From NCBI RefSeq assembly GCF_000571935.1, contig NZ_ATAX01000036.1:203206-267205 (forward strand): a stretch of 64,000 bases of DNA. The letters run 5' to 3'. Source of the DNA: Ruminococcus flavefaciens 007c. GTDB taxonomy: Bacteria > Bacillota > Clostridia > Oscillospirales > Ruminococcaceae. Below the pieces are notes generated by a model that saw only the letters and a program-made list of their open reading frames with translations, was not told the DNA's origin and did not search any database. A program made the position numbers and the translations under genes. This document shows, in pieces, positions 9,189-16,044 of this stretch (its first letter is position 1; every line of letters starts with the position of its first letter).

Positions 9189-9793
9189 CCGCCCCGAAAG
9201 GGGCGGACAGATACTCAAAGTTTTTGTATAAAATTAATTTACGCATAGTAAAGGTCGATAATATTATTCATTAGATAATAGCATATAAAATCAAAGATGA
9301 AACAAGAAGCCGCCAAAAAATGGCGGCTTCTTCACATTGCAAAATGAGTAAAATTATGAACTTTTGCATTTGCTGTGTAAAAGCAATTATTAACCTGCGA
9401 ATTATGATGACTCCTGCTTCTTATACACCAATCTGCATATAGTATGTATACACCACCTTGTGCCCCATCGATCTCACGCTATTTCGCGAAATTTCCCATT
9501 GTTGTTCCGGACACATCATATTACTAATATGCCACACTTTTAAATTATATAGCTCTCACAAATTAATTTGTGAGAGCTAATATTTTCCTACAGTTTTAAG
9601 ATTTTTTCTGCAAAGGCAATATCCGTAAATTCAGCTTTTGTCCTCGAAAAATAGGTACAAAACAGGATCCTATTAAAACACAAGAAACTGCCGAAAATCC
9701 GTCAGCGTCGGCCTGTGGTTTCGAAGATTGTAGAGCATACAAAATCAACGTTATAACTATGCGAACCGCTATGTGGCGGTTCTGTTTTATGTA
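9189..9793. other. Gene-free stretch rich in hairpins
   Basis: From the start of the two-dockerin gene to the promoter at 9794 I find no convincing gene. Hairpins occur at 9189-9206 (CCGCCCC/GGGGCGG), 9306-9330 (GAAGCCGCCA/TGGCGGCTTC) and 9763-9788 (GAACCGC/GCGGTTC plus T-run). None ends a recognisable gene except possibly a lost one. Confidence 0.5.
9551..9578. repeat. Perfect 28-bp palindrome
   Basis: Two inverted arms of 14 bases (AGCTCTCACAAATT) meet without a spacer. It could be a bidirectional terminator or a protein-binding site. No gene abuts it. Confidence 0.6.
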
Positions 9794-9822
9794 TTTACAT
9801 TATATAGGTGATATGGTATAAT
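9794..9822 (+). promoter_or_regulatory. Promoter of the small HhH gene
   Basis: TTTACA (9794-9799), a 17-bp spacer and TATAAT (9817-9822), 30 bp before the start codon. A closely similar promoter precedes the broken copy at 18331. Confidence 0.7.
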
Positions 9823-9852
9823 AGTTTACAAGAAACGAATAAGGAGCTATAT

Positions 9853-10083
9853 ATGGGACAGAAAGAGATCATCGACAGGGACACTTACCGAAAGATCAAG
9901 AAAATGAACCGTGAGGAACTTACAAAGTTCATTCTCCAGTATGGTGATGAGTTGCTCGGAGAACAAGGAAAAACAATTGATCTTCCTGCTCTTGAAGCAG
10001 AACTGAGCAAGATCAAGGGTATTGGAGGTAAGCGTCTTGAAGAGATAATGGTCGTTATTGAGAAATTCTTAGATGTCGAATAA
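9853..10083 (+). CDS. Small helix-hairpin-helix protein, intact founder of a decayed family
   Basis: 76 residues. Start at ATG 9853 behind AAGGAGC; an upstream in-frame ATG at 9808 lies inside the promoter and is unlikely. A charged helical N-terminal half (EIIDRDTYRKIKKMNREELT) is followed by a motif reading KIKGIGGKRLEEIMVVIEKF, whose IKGIGGKRLEEI core fits a helix-hairpin-helix DNA-binding element. I do not recognise a named family. Broken copies of its 3' end occur at 11128, 11814, 18411, 19814 (+) and 23046 (-), several of them just upstream of another gene's ribosome site. No partner gene is evident. The function is unknown; nucleic-acid binding is an inference from the HhH-like motif. 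Confidence 0.65.
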   Translation: MGQKEIIDRDTYRKIKKMNREELTKFILQYGDELLGEQGKTIDLPALEAELSKIKGIGGKRLEEIMVVIEKFLDVE

Positions 10084-10158
10084 AAGAAATAAGGTTTTGT
10101 GTGTGAAATAAAGAAAGCCGAACGCAGCGACCTAGCTGTGTTTAAAAAAGGAGAAACT

Positions 10159-11155
10159 ATGAAGGATTCATTCAAAAAAAAGGTTGCTGCAATAATTGCG
10201 GCGCTAATACTTCTGTGCATAGCTTCGGGTGCTGTTTATTTAAGGAAGACGTATGTGAAGATCAACGGAAAAATCTATAAAACAAATATCCAAGAAATAA
10301 GCCCGAATCTGAGGTTTACTAATATTAAGGAAATCAATAGATGCACAGAAGTTGAGAATCTGATATTGACTTCAGCTAAAGAAAATGATATCAGCAGCTT
10401 GGCAGATTTTAAAAAACTTTCTATATTGACTCTGTCACTATCCAGCGTAAACAGGTTTGATTCCAAAAAAATGAGCACATTCAGCAATTTGCAGAAACTG
10501 TATACTTATCGTACAAATATTGACCTTGAAGGATTCAATAATAGCAATAATAACAATCTGTTTTATGTTAATATTCTATTCAGTGATGTCAAAAACTTTG
10601 ATTCACTTGCAGGGTGTTTATCACTCAGAAGCATAAGGAGTGACTTATCAACCACTTGTTTACCACTTATTTGTACTAAAAACTGTCAAAAATTACTTGA
10701 AGCCACTAAAATTCAAATCACAGAAATTCGCTAAACACAGCCATTTTCGTTTTTTACTGAAAGTCACAAAAAGGCTCTTGCTCAATTCGAATCCCCTATG
10801 CTCCACCAAGCAAATATGGCTATAAATAGGCGTTTTCTCACGTTGAGGAATCGCTTATTTATTTAACCAAATGCTGAAGTGTCATAGCTGAAATAAATGG
10901 TGAGATATACTATATAAAGGGTGACGGTTTGTATAAAGCTTCCGAAAAACAGAAATATGAATGTCTGATACCATTTGATGAACCGAATACAAGGGCTTTT
11001 TTACAAGGGAAAAGAACTGTATATATACTGCCGTAAACATTGACAAGTCGATAAGCATCACAAAATATGATATTGACGGGAATGTAAAGGGGAAGCCCTT
11101 TATTCCGGATAATTCTGATGTAAATGTATCAACGGAAAGTGCCTTGAAGAGATAA
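10159..11155 (+). pseudogene. Membrane-anchored LRR-like protein, interrupted and frameshifted
   Basis: The 5' part runs from ATG 10159 (AAAGGAG before it) to about 10638: an N-terminal transmembrane segment (about residues 9-28) and leucine-rich-like repeats (VENLILTSAKENDISSLADF, NLQKLYTYRTNIDLEGF). The frame then enters unrelated DNA and stops at 10734. A matching C-terminal part resumes at about 10881 (EIYYIKGDGLYKASEKQKYE) and has a -1 frameshift near 11035 before NIDKSISITKYDIDG. I read the whole as one gene broken by an insertion of about 235 bp that carries a tRNA 3' end. Its original role is unknown. Confidence 0.55.
10640..10875. mobile_element. Attachment-site-like scar with a tRNA 3' fragment
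   Basis: At 10786-10808 the sequence TTCGAATCCCCTATGCTCC followed by ACCA has the form of a tRNA T-loop, T-stem 3' strand, acceptor strand and CCA end. The 5' T-stem strand that should pair with CCCCT is absent, so only the 3' end is present. Upstream CCACTT is repeated (10652 and 10663), like arm sites of tyrosine recombinases. No integrase gene is in the window. This looks like an att scar of a lost integrative element. Confidence 0.45.
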
Positions 11156-11187
11156 TGATCGTTATAGAAAAATTCCTGGATGTATAA
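11128..11187 (+). pseudogene. HhH gene tail, broken copy B
   Basis: The frame reads INGKCLEEIMIVIEKFLDV and a stop, matching the last 18 residues of the gene at 9853. It is fused to the tail of the broken LRR-like gene and followed directly by a terminator. Confidence 0.7.
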
Positions 11188-11193
11188 AAGAAT

Positions 11194-11224
11194 CCCATGA
11201 GGAATGATCCTCATGGGTATTTTC
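11194..11224 (+). terminator. Rho-independent terminator
   Basis: CCCATGAGG pairs with CCTCATGGG, followed by TATTTTCTT. Confidence 0.75.
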
Positions 11225-11353
11225 TTATCAAAAACGATTTGTTAAATAACTGTTGCCATGATTAACTATTTGTGATATAATGACTTTATATAGTATAAGA
11301 TCAAATGAATACCGCCTGGATGACGGAAATACATTAGAAAGGGGCGTTCTGTT

Positions 11354-11809
11354 CTGAGAAGAATCACACCGAAAGACAAGATCACAACAGGAATTGCCTT
11401 TTTCCTTGTTGCTACACTTATTATATTGCTGATAATCATACATTATCATGAAACATCTATGAATGCAAAGCTGTATACAGTACCGATGACCGGAACTGTG
11501 CAGCAGTGCGAATCATATAAGTGTACAGAAACCGCTTTCCGTACAATCAAAGTCAAAACATATTACGCAATCACGATCAGTTATGAAACAGATTCCGCTC
11601 AGCAGCGAAAAATAGAGAAAACAGATCTGACAAGATCCTATCAGGAGGGCGAAGAAGTGTCACTTATGTGCAATCCGGATACAGGTGAAGCGGTAATGAA
11701 AGGTGAAACAGTGCAGGATTCAAATGCTTACATTTTTTTTGGTTCTATTGCGCTGGTTATGATCGCAGTCGGTGTGCTTTGTGTGAAGCATGGTCGGAAG
11801 GAAATGTAA
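11354..11809 (+). CDS. DUF3592-like two-TM membrane protein
   Basis: A membrane helix (GIAFFLVATLIILLIII), an extracytoplasmic beta-rich domain (MTGTVQQCESY ... YYAITISYETDS ... QEGEEVSLMCNPDTGEA) and a second helix (YIFFGSIALVMIAVGVLCV). This is the layout of DUF3592 proteins, whose function is unknown. The start is uncertain. An in-frame TTG at 11426 would cut the first helix, so the real start is probably upstream. The frame is open to a CTG at 11354 that overlaps the TGA of a 25-codon leader ORF (11280-11357) and has AAGGGG about 10 nt before it. It follows the terminator of the preceding locus. Confidence 0.5.
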   Translation: MRRITPKDKITTGIAFFLVATLIILLIIIHYHETSMNAKLYTVPMTGTVQQCESYKCTETAFRTIKVKTYYAITISYETDSAQQRKIEKTDLTRSYQEGEEVSLMCNPDTGEAVMKGETVQDSNAYIFFGSIALVMIAVGVLCVKHGRKEM

Positions 11810-11813
11810 ATAT

Positions 11814-11870
11814 ATCAACGGTAAGTGTCTTGAAGAGATTATGATCTTTATAGAATAATTCTTAGATATT
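11814..11870 (+). pseudogene. HhH gene tail, broken copy C
   Basis: INGKCLEEIMIFIE then an in-frame TAA and FLDIEE; clearly homologous to the end of the gene at 9853 and even closer to copy B, with which it shares the preceding bases GTAAATATATCAACGG. The ribosome site of the next gene begins right behind it. Confidence 0.7.
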
Positions 11871-11890
11871 GAAGAGAAGGAGGAGTAATA

Positions 11891-12820
11891 ATGATAAAAA
11901 AAAGAATAGACACCTGTATTGCTGCAACAATGATGCTTTCATCAATGCTTACAGGCCTTCCTGTGAACGATGTAAGTGCAGCTGACAGCAAAACTCTTAC
12001 CACTGTTTCAGAGACTGCTGACTCAGGAGAATTACTGACTTTTGAGGAACTGTATGCTTTGGAGGAAGACGAACTGAAGCAGTATTGTTCAGAACATGAT
12101 CTGACATACAAGAGCAAAGAATACGCGGAAGAAAGGGTTGCCTTCAGACCCGTGACTTGGGTAAATGTGAAGCTGAATGACTATTTGCTGAAAGGCGAGA
12201 GTGATTTGCTGGAAAGTAACGATCGGAATGATTTTAATAAGAAGAACTATTATGATTATGACTTTGAGAAGATGACATCAGATTTGAAAATGCCCGAAAA
12301 ATACTACAAATTCCATGCCGAAAAAAACGATTTTTCGTACGGTTATCATTACGAGAATGATGCCGACGGTAATACTAAGCAAATTTTTCAAAAATACGCA
12401 GCGATATTTGTTGAGCCTGATCCGTCTGTTGCAAATGAGCGATCACTTGCAAGGCTGTACCAACTTATATACGTATGGACACAACAGAATCCTATCGTTT
12501 ACGGAGGAACAACGATGATTTCAGGTCCTGCTCCTGACAGCCCGGTAGTTATCGAAACACCTGATACACTGGGAGATGTTAACTCTGATGGTTATATCAA
12601 CGCAGTTGATGCTTCTTCAGTACTTTCATATTATGCCCGTATATCTACAAATCAGGAAGGCGGATATGATGCGCTGCAGAAGCTTAATGCAGATGTAAAT
12701 CAGGACAGATCGATCAATGCCATTGATGCATCGAATATCCTTGCGTACTATGCATATGCTTCAACTACAAAAGAAGATATAGTCTCATTAGAGGCATATA
12801 TGAAAAAAGCAGATATATAA
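11891..12820 (+). CDS. Exported dockerin protein, unknown N-terminal domain
   Basis: 309 residues; ATG 11891 behind AAGGAGGAG. A signal peptide (about 1-30) leads to an acidic, Tyr-rich region without recognisable motifs (about 50-215; FEELYALEEDELKQYCSEHD, YYDYDFEKMTSDLKMPEKYY). A short Pro/Thr linker and a C-terminal dockerin follow (about 228-290: GDVNSDGYINAVDAS and DVNQDRSINAIDAS). The dockerin belongs to the NAVDAS class also found in the two-dockerin protein at 6771, so both may bind the same cohesin. The enzymatic or structural role of the N-terminal part is unknown. Confidence 0.8.
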   Translation: MIKKRIDTCIAATMMLSSMLTGLPVNDVSAADSKTLTTVSETADSGELLTFEELYALEEDELKQYCSEHDLTYKSKEYAEERVAFRPVTWVNVKLNDYLLKGESDLLESNDRNDFNKKNYYDYDFEKMTSDLKMPEKYYKFHAEKNDFSYGYHYENDADGNTKQIFQKYAAIFVEPDPSVANERSLARLYQLIYVWTQQNPIVYGGTTMISGPAPDSPVVIETPDTLGDVNSDGYINAVDASSVLSYYARISTNQEGGYDALQKLNADVNQDRSINAIDASNILAYYAYASTTKEDIVSLEAYMKKADI

Positions 12821-12821
12821 A

Positions 12822-12985
12822 ATGATGAGTCGGGCAATAAGCCTCACCGTTGACAATCGTTATTATTACATGATCATCTGCATTGACAGAGGAATCACCT
12901 TTCTTTATGTGGAGAAGATCAGTAATAACATCAGATTTAAAAGTAATTTTGGGTTCTTGAAAGTGTTTTAATGAATCTTGAGAGA
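12822..12985 (-). pseudogene. Coding remnant on the minus strand
   Basis: Read on the - strand, about 50 codons stay open and look protein-like (EPKITFKSDVITDLLHIKKG, then DDHVIITIVNGEAY) without a start codon. It resembles the end of an exported domain. The rest of 12821-13176 holds only the terminator at 12993. Confidence 0.3.
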
Positions 12986-12992
12986 AGGATTA

Positions 12993-13036
12993 AACAGGTA
13001 ATTTGCGAACATTAAATGCAACTTACCTGTTTTTTT
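12993..13036 (+). terminator. Rho-independent terminator
   Basis: AACAGGTAA pairs with TTACCTGTT (13023-13031), followed by a T-run. It is the likely end of the dockerin gene's transcript. Confidence 0.6.
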
Positions 13037-13176
13037 ATGCAACTTCTTGCCTAAAAATACATCTTACATAAAAAGTATTGATTTTATATAGGAAATAATA
13101 TAAAATAACGTTAGTCAGAAATGTATTAAGTGGTACCACAACTTAGAATTTATTGAAAAAATATAAGGAGATTATT

Positions 13177-13359
13177 ATGAATAGAAAAACTAAAAAAAGT
13201 ATTGCAGCTATTCTTTCTATGGCAGTAGTATGTAATTCTGTGGGATTCATCGGAAACTCATTAAACAAGGTAACTGAATATACCTGTACTCCACCATATT
13301 TGGTACTCACAAATGAGACAAACTTTGTAGTACCCGCAGAAAAGCACCTCTATTTATAG
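13177..13359 (+). CDS. Truncated exported protein (signal peptide plus 30 residues)
   Basis: 60 residues from ATG 13177 with AAGGAG before it. A normal signal peptide (KKSIAAILSMAVVCNSVGFI) is followed by a short tail ending inside a hairpin (13339-13371). Nothing downstream continues it. I take it as the 5' stump of an exported-protein gene whose expression signals survive; a genuine small secreted peptide is possible. Confidence 0.4.
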   Translation: MNRKTKKSIAAILSMAVVCNSVGFIGNSLNKVTEYTCTPPYLVLTNETNFVVPAEKHLYL

Positions 13360-13393
13360 GGAGGCTTTTCTAGTTATACCAAATTAATGGCGT

Positions 13394-13433
13394 AAATGGT
13401 CGGCTTAAAGAAAGTGTAAGCCGACCATTTTAA
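13394..13433. terminator. Bidirectional terminator
   Basis: AAATGGTCGGCTTA pairs with TAAGCCGACCATTT, with A- and T-rich flanks on both sides. It separates the stump gene (+) from the regulator gene (-). Confidence 0.7.
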
Positions 13434-13519
13434 TAATTATTCAGCTATATGCCTCCTCATGCACCAAAATCACCCATTGAAAGGTATGAATAAAAGGTCA
13501 GAATTGCATATTATATTTG

Positions 13520-15694
13520 TTATGCTCCAATGCCGGTCATGGCTTTCCTGTATTCAGAGGCGGTCTTGCCTTTTTTCTTTCGGAAGAGCTTCATAAAATG
13601 CGAAGCGTCGGGGTAACCGCATTTCTCGGCTATTTCGCTGACATTGAGAGCTGTGTTGACAAGAAGCCTTTCCGCAAGGGCAAGTCTTGCAGAGATAACA
13701 TCTGCGTTAAAGCTGATATTAAGGAACTGGCGGTAGAGGTGCTGGAAGTAGGAGGTGCTTATGCCGATTTGTGCGGCAGCTTTTTTCGCAGCCCATTCAA
13801 GCTGGGGTTCCTCGTAGACGTTGTATTGCAGCTCGCGGAGCTTCCCAAGAAATGCGCTGCTGCTTTCCGTGGCGGAACTGCGCATATCCTCCAGTTTTTT
13901 TTCAAGCTGTGCTATCATGTCAGTGGGAGCGCTGCTGCTGTCGGTTACTGCTGATAAGCGTCTGAGCATGGCCGAGATGCTTATGCTTTGCTGCATTTCT
14001 ATCATTTTCAGATTGGATTTCAGTGAGTTTATGAAGAGCTGCTCGGGAAAGTCGGAATCGTCGCATTCGCCTATAATTATAAACTCCTCACTGCCCGTTC
14101 TTGCGGCAAGCTCGCCCCTTGCGCATGAAAGGTTCACCGCCTGGGCCAATGAGACTATAATCTGTCGGACGTACTCATTTCCGTACTGCCCACGGAACTG
14201 CTCTGCTCCCTCAATACAATAGATAACGCCGTAGTAGCGACGGTCGGGACTGAGTGAGCCTGCTTTTGAGATAAGTCCCTTTCGGCTGAAAAGTCCCGTG
14301 AGGATATCACGTTCAGAGAGCTGCTGTATCTTGTCGTTGAGGGATCTTTCGTAGTCAAGCATACGTATGCGCTCTATGCTGTTTGCGGCGACCTGACAGA
14401 ATTCACCGTAGTACTGCTCGAATACTATGCTGTCTGAATACCTGCGTACACAGTAGCCGAAGTTCCTGTCGAGGTAGTGCAGGGGAGTGAATATATAGGC
14501 GGCAGGCCGATCTGAGAGCTCATTTGGAGGTATCATCGTATCCAGAGCAAATTCCTGCTGAGATATGTCGCACCTGCCATTGCAGTATTTCATACGGCAG
14601 ACCATTTTATCTGTGTAGCCGCTGTCCGAGTTCTCCTCACCGCTGCTGCAAAGACAGAGGAAAAAGTCACTTTCCGGGTAGAGAAGATAGGCGTTCTGTG
14701 CGAGGACTATTGCGCACTCGTCCATATTTTTGACATTGTTCATCATGGAGGAATAGTTGCTGTGCATGAATATGCCCAAGGTCATGTCCCTTGCAAATAT
14801 CTTATCGCTTATGGCTGCGTCTCCCGAGGTATCCGCCCGGCAGCCGCAGCTTGCTCCAACCTTAACGGCAGGGCGAACCTCTGTGCGGTAACGGGGAATC
14901 TCGCCGCTTATGAGCTTATGCAGGCGGCATACAGCTTCTATACCGTTTTCCCTGAAGCCGCTGCCGATGGTCGTAAGTGACGGGCGGTAGCTGCTGACGT
15001 CGGGGTTGCCGTCGTAACCGCCCACGGCGATGTCGTTGGGGACGTTTATGCCGTTTTCCGCAAATGACAGACAGAGCTGCAAAGCCATGAAATCGTTTCC
15101 GCATACAATGGCCTGCGGACGCTCTATCTCGCCCTTTACGATGCGTTCCGCGAAGCCCTTGGCGTAGTTTACCCAGAAGTCGCCGTAGAAAACATGATCC
15201 TGTCTGAATGGTATGCCGTTTTCTGCAAGGGCGTCCTTGTAGCCCTCTATACGCTCGATGGAATGTATCACGTTCTCGGGGCCGCTGAGACAGTATATCC
15301 TTGTGAAGCCGTGTACCCTGATGAAGTGCTCCGTGAGCTGCCGGAAATACTCCCTGTTGTTTTGCAGGCAGCTCTCAAAGCGTTCGCTGACATAATCAAG
15401 AGCGATGACGGGTATACCCTTTTCAAAGAGCATATCCTCCAGCTTTTTTGACAGAGAGCGGCTGTAAAATGATCCCAGATCTATGACAGCGCCGTCAAAT
15501 CTGAGCTGCCTGATGAGGGTATAGATATTTTCATCGCCTTTAAGGTACTCGGTCTCGTTGTCGAAGTTTACGAAATGAGTCAGCACTATAAAGTCATAGT
15601 CAAGGGCGGCGGACTGCTGCCACATTGCTTCGATAAGGCTGGTCTGGTAGAGCTTTTCTGCGTTTACGGTTATGAATGCTATTCGTTTTCTCAT
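13520..15694 (-). CDS. Regulator: LacI-like sensor, GGDEF-like domain, AraC HTH
   Basis: 724 residues. The N-terminal part (about 1-285) is a periplasmic-binding-protein-like sugar sensor as in LacI repressors (CLSGPENVIHSIERIEGYKD, VCGNDFMALQL, GGYDGNPD) but with no N-terminal HTH. A GAF-like middle follows (about 300-460), then a GGDEF-like domain (about 470-590; RDILTGLFSRKGL) in which GGDEF is degenerate (TGSEEF), so cyclase activity is unlikely. The C-terminus is an AraC HTH pair (about 620-720: LNVSEIAEKCGYPDASHFMK). Lacking a signal peptide, it should be a cytoplasmic one-component regulator that senses an imported sugar. It is divergent from the GH5 cellulase gene, its likely target. 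Confidence 0.8.
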   Translation of the reverse strand: MRKRIAFITVNAEKLYQTSLIEAMWQQSAALDYDFIVLTHFVNFDNETEYLKGDENIYTLIRQLRFDGAVIDLGSFYSRSLSKKLEDMLFEKGIPVIALDYVSERFESCLQNNREYFRQLTEHFIRVHGFTRIYCLSGPENVIHSIERIEGYKDALAENGIPFRQDHVFYGDFWVNYAKGFAERIVKGEIERPQAIVCGNDFMALQLCLSFAENGINVPNDIAVGGYDGNPDVSSYRPSLTTIGSGFRENGIEAVCRLHKLISGEIPRYRTEVRPAVKVGASCGCRADTSGDAAISDKIFARDMTLGIFMHSNYSSMMNNVKNMDECAIVLAQNAYLLYPESDFFLCLCSSGEENSDSGYTDKMVCRMKYCNGRCDISQQEFALDTMIPPNELSDRPAAYIFTPLHYLDRNFGYCVRRYSDSIVFEQYYGEFCQVAANSIERIRMLDYERSLNDKIQQLSERDILTGLFSRKGLISKAGSLSPDRRYYGVIYCIEGAEQFRGQYGNEYVRQIIVSLAQAVNLSCARGELAARTGSEEFIIIGECDDSDFPEQLFINSLKSNLKMIEMQQSISISAMLRRLSAVTDSSSAPTDMIAQLEKKLEDMRSSATESSSAFLGKLRELQYNVYEEPQLEWAAKKAAAQIGISTSYFQHLYRQFLNISFNADVISARLALAERLLVNTALNVSEIAEKCGYPDASHFMKLFRKKKGKTASEYRKAMTGIGA

Positions 15695-15781
15695 GTGCAG
15701 TCACCTCTTTTTATCTGATTATAGCATATACAATAGCGGAAATCAACTGCAAAAAGCTGAAAAGTACATAAATACAGTTGG

Positions 15782-15818
15782 AATTTTCATTGAAAATTAC
15801 ATTCACCTGCTCTATAAT
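15782..15818 (+). promoter_or_regulatory. Promoter of the GH5 gene with a palindrome over the -35
   Basis: TTGAAA (15790-15795), 17-bp spacer, TATAAT (15813-15818). The -35 lies inside a 17-bp palindrome (AATTTTCA, T, TGAAAATT) at 15782-15798. A wider inverted pair, CAACTG and CAGTTG, lies just upstream. This is a plausible operator for the divergent AraC-type regulator. Confidence 0.6.
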
Positions 15819-15833
15819 TATAATAACGAAAAA

Positions 15834-15985
15834 TGTAGGGGACGGCGTCCTCGACGTCCCATTAAGGGGCGCCGCCCCTGTTAGGAGCGCCTTCGGAATG
15901 TTTCGCTGTTCTCTGAAAGCTGTGAACAGCGACCAGAGGCGCTGCCTCCGGACTCTGCCAAAGGAACACAGTCCCTTTGGAATCC
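15834..15985. repeat. GC-rich intergenic element in the GH5 leader
   Basis: About 150 bp much richer in G+C than the surroundings, with nested inverted repeats (GGGACG/CGTCCC; AGGGGC-GCC-GCCCCT at 15865-15879). Its wording resembles GC-rich repeats I have seen between genes of Ruminococcaceae; this is memory, not a search. It lies between the promoter and the start codon, giving a leader of over 200 nt. Confidence 0.55.
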
Positions 15986-16044
15986 CGTTCATAGGCTCGG
16001 CAAGTTATTATTTAAAACATGATTCAGGAAAGGAAGTTTTTATT

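Noticed and set aside
10784..10808. A complete tRNA gene
   Set aside because: Only the T-loop, one T-stem strand and the acceptor 3' strand are present; no D- or anticodon arm upstream.
13520..15694. Active diguanylate cyclase
   Set aside because: The signature is TGSEEF and the domain is short; catalysis is improbable.
15778..16044. Upstream extension of the GH5 reading frame
   Set aside because: It runs through the promoter and a GC-rich repeat; a good ribosome site and signal peptide begin at 16045.
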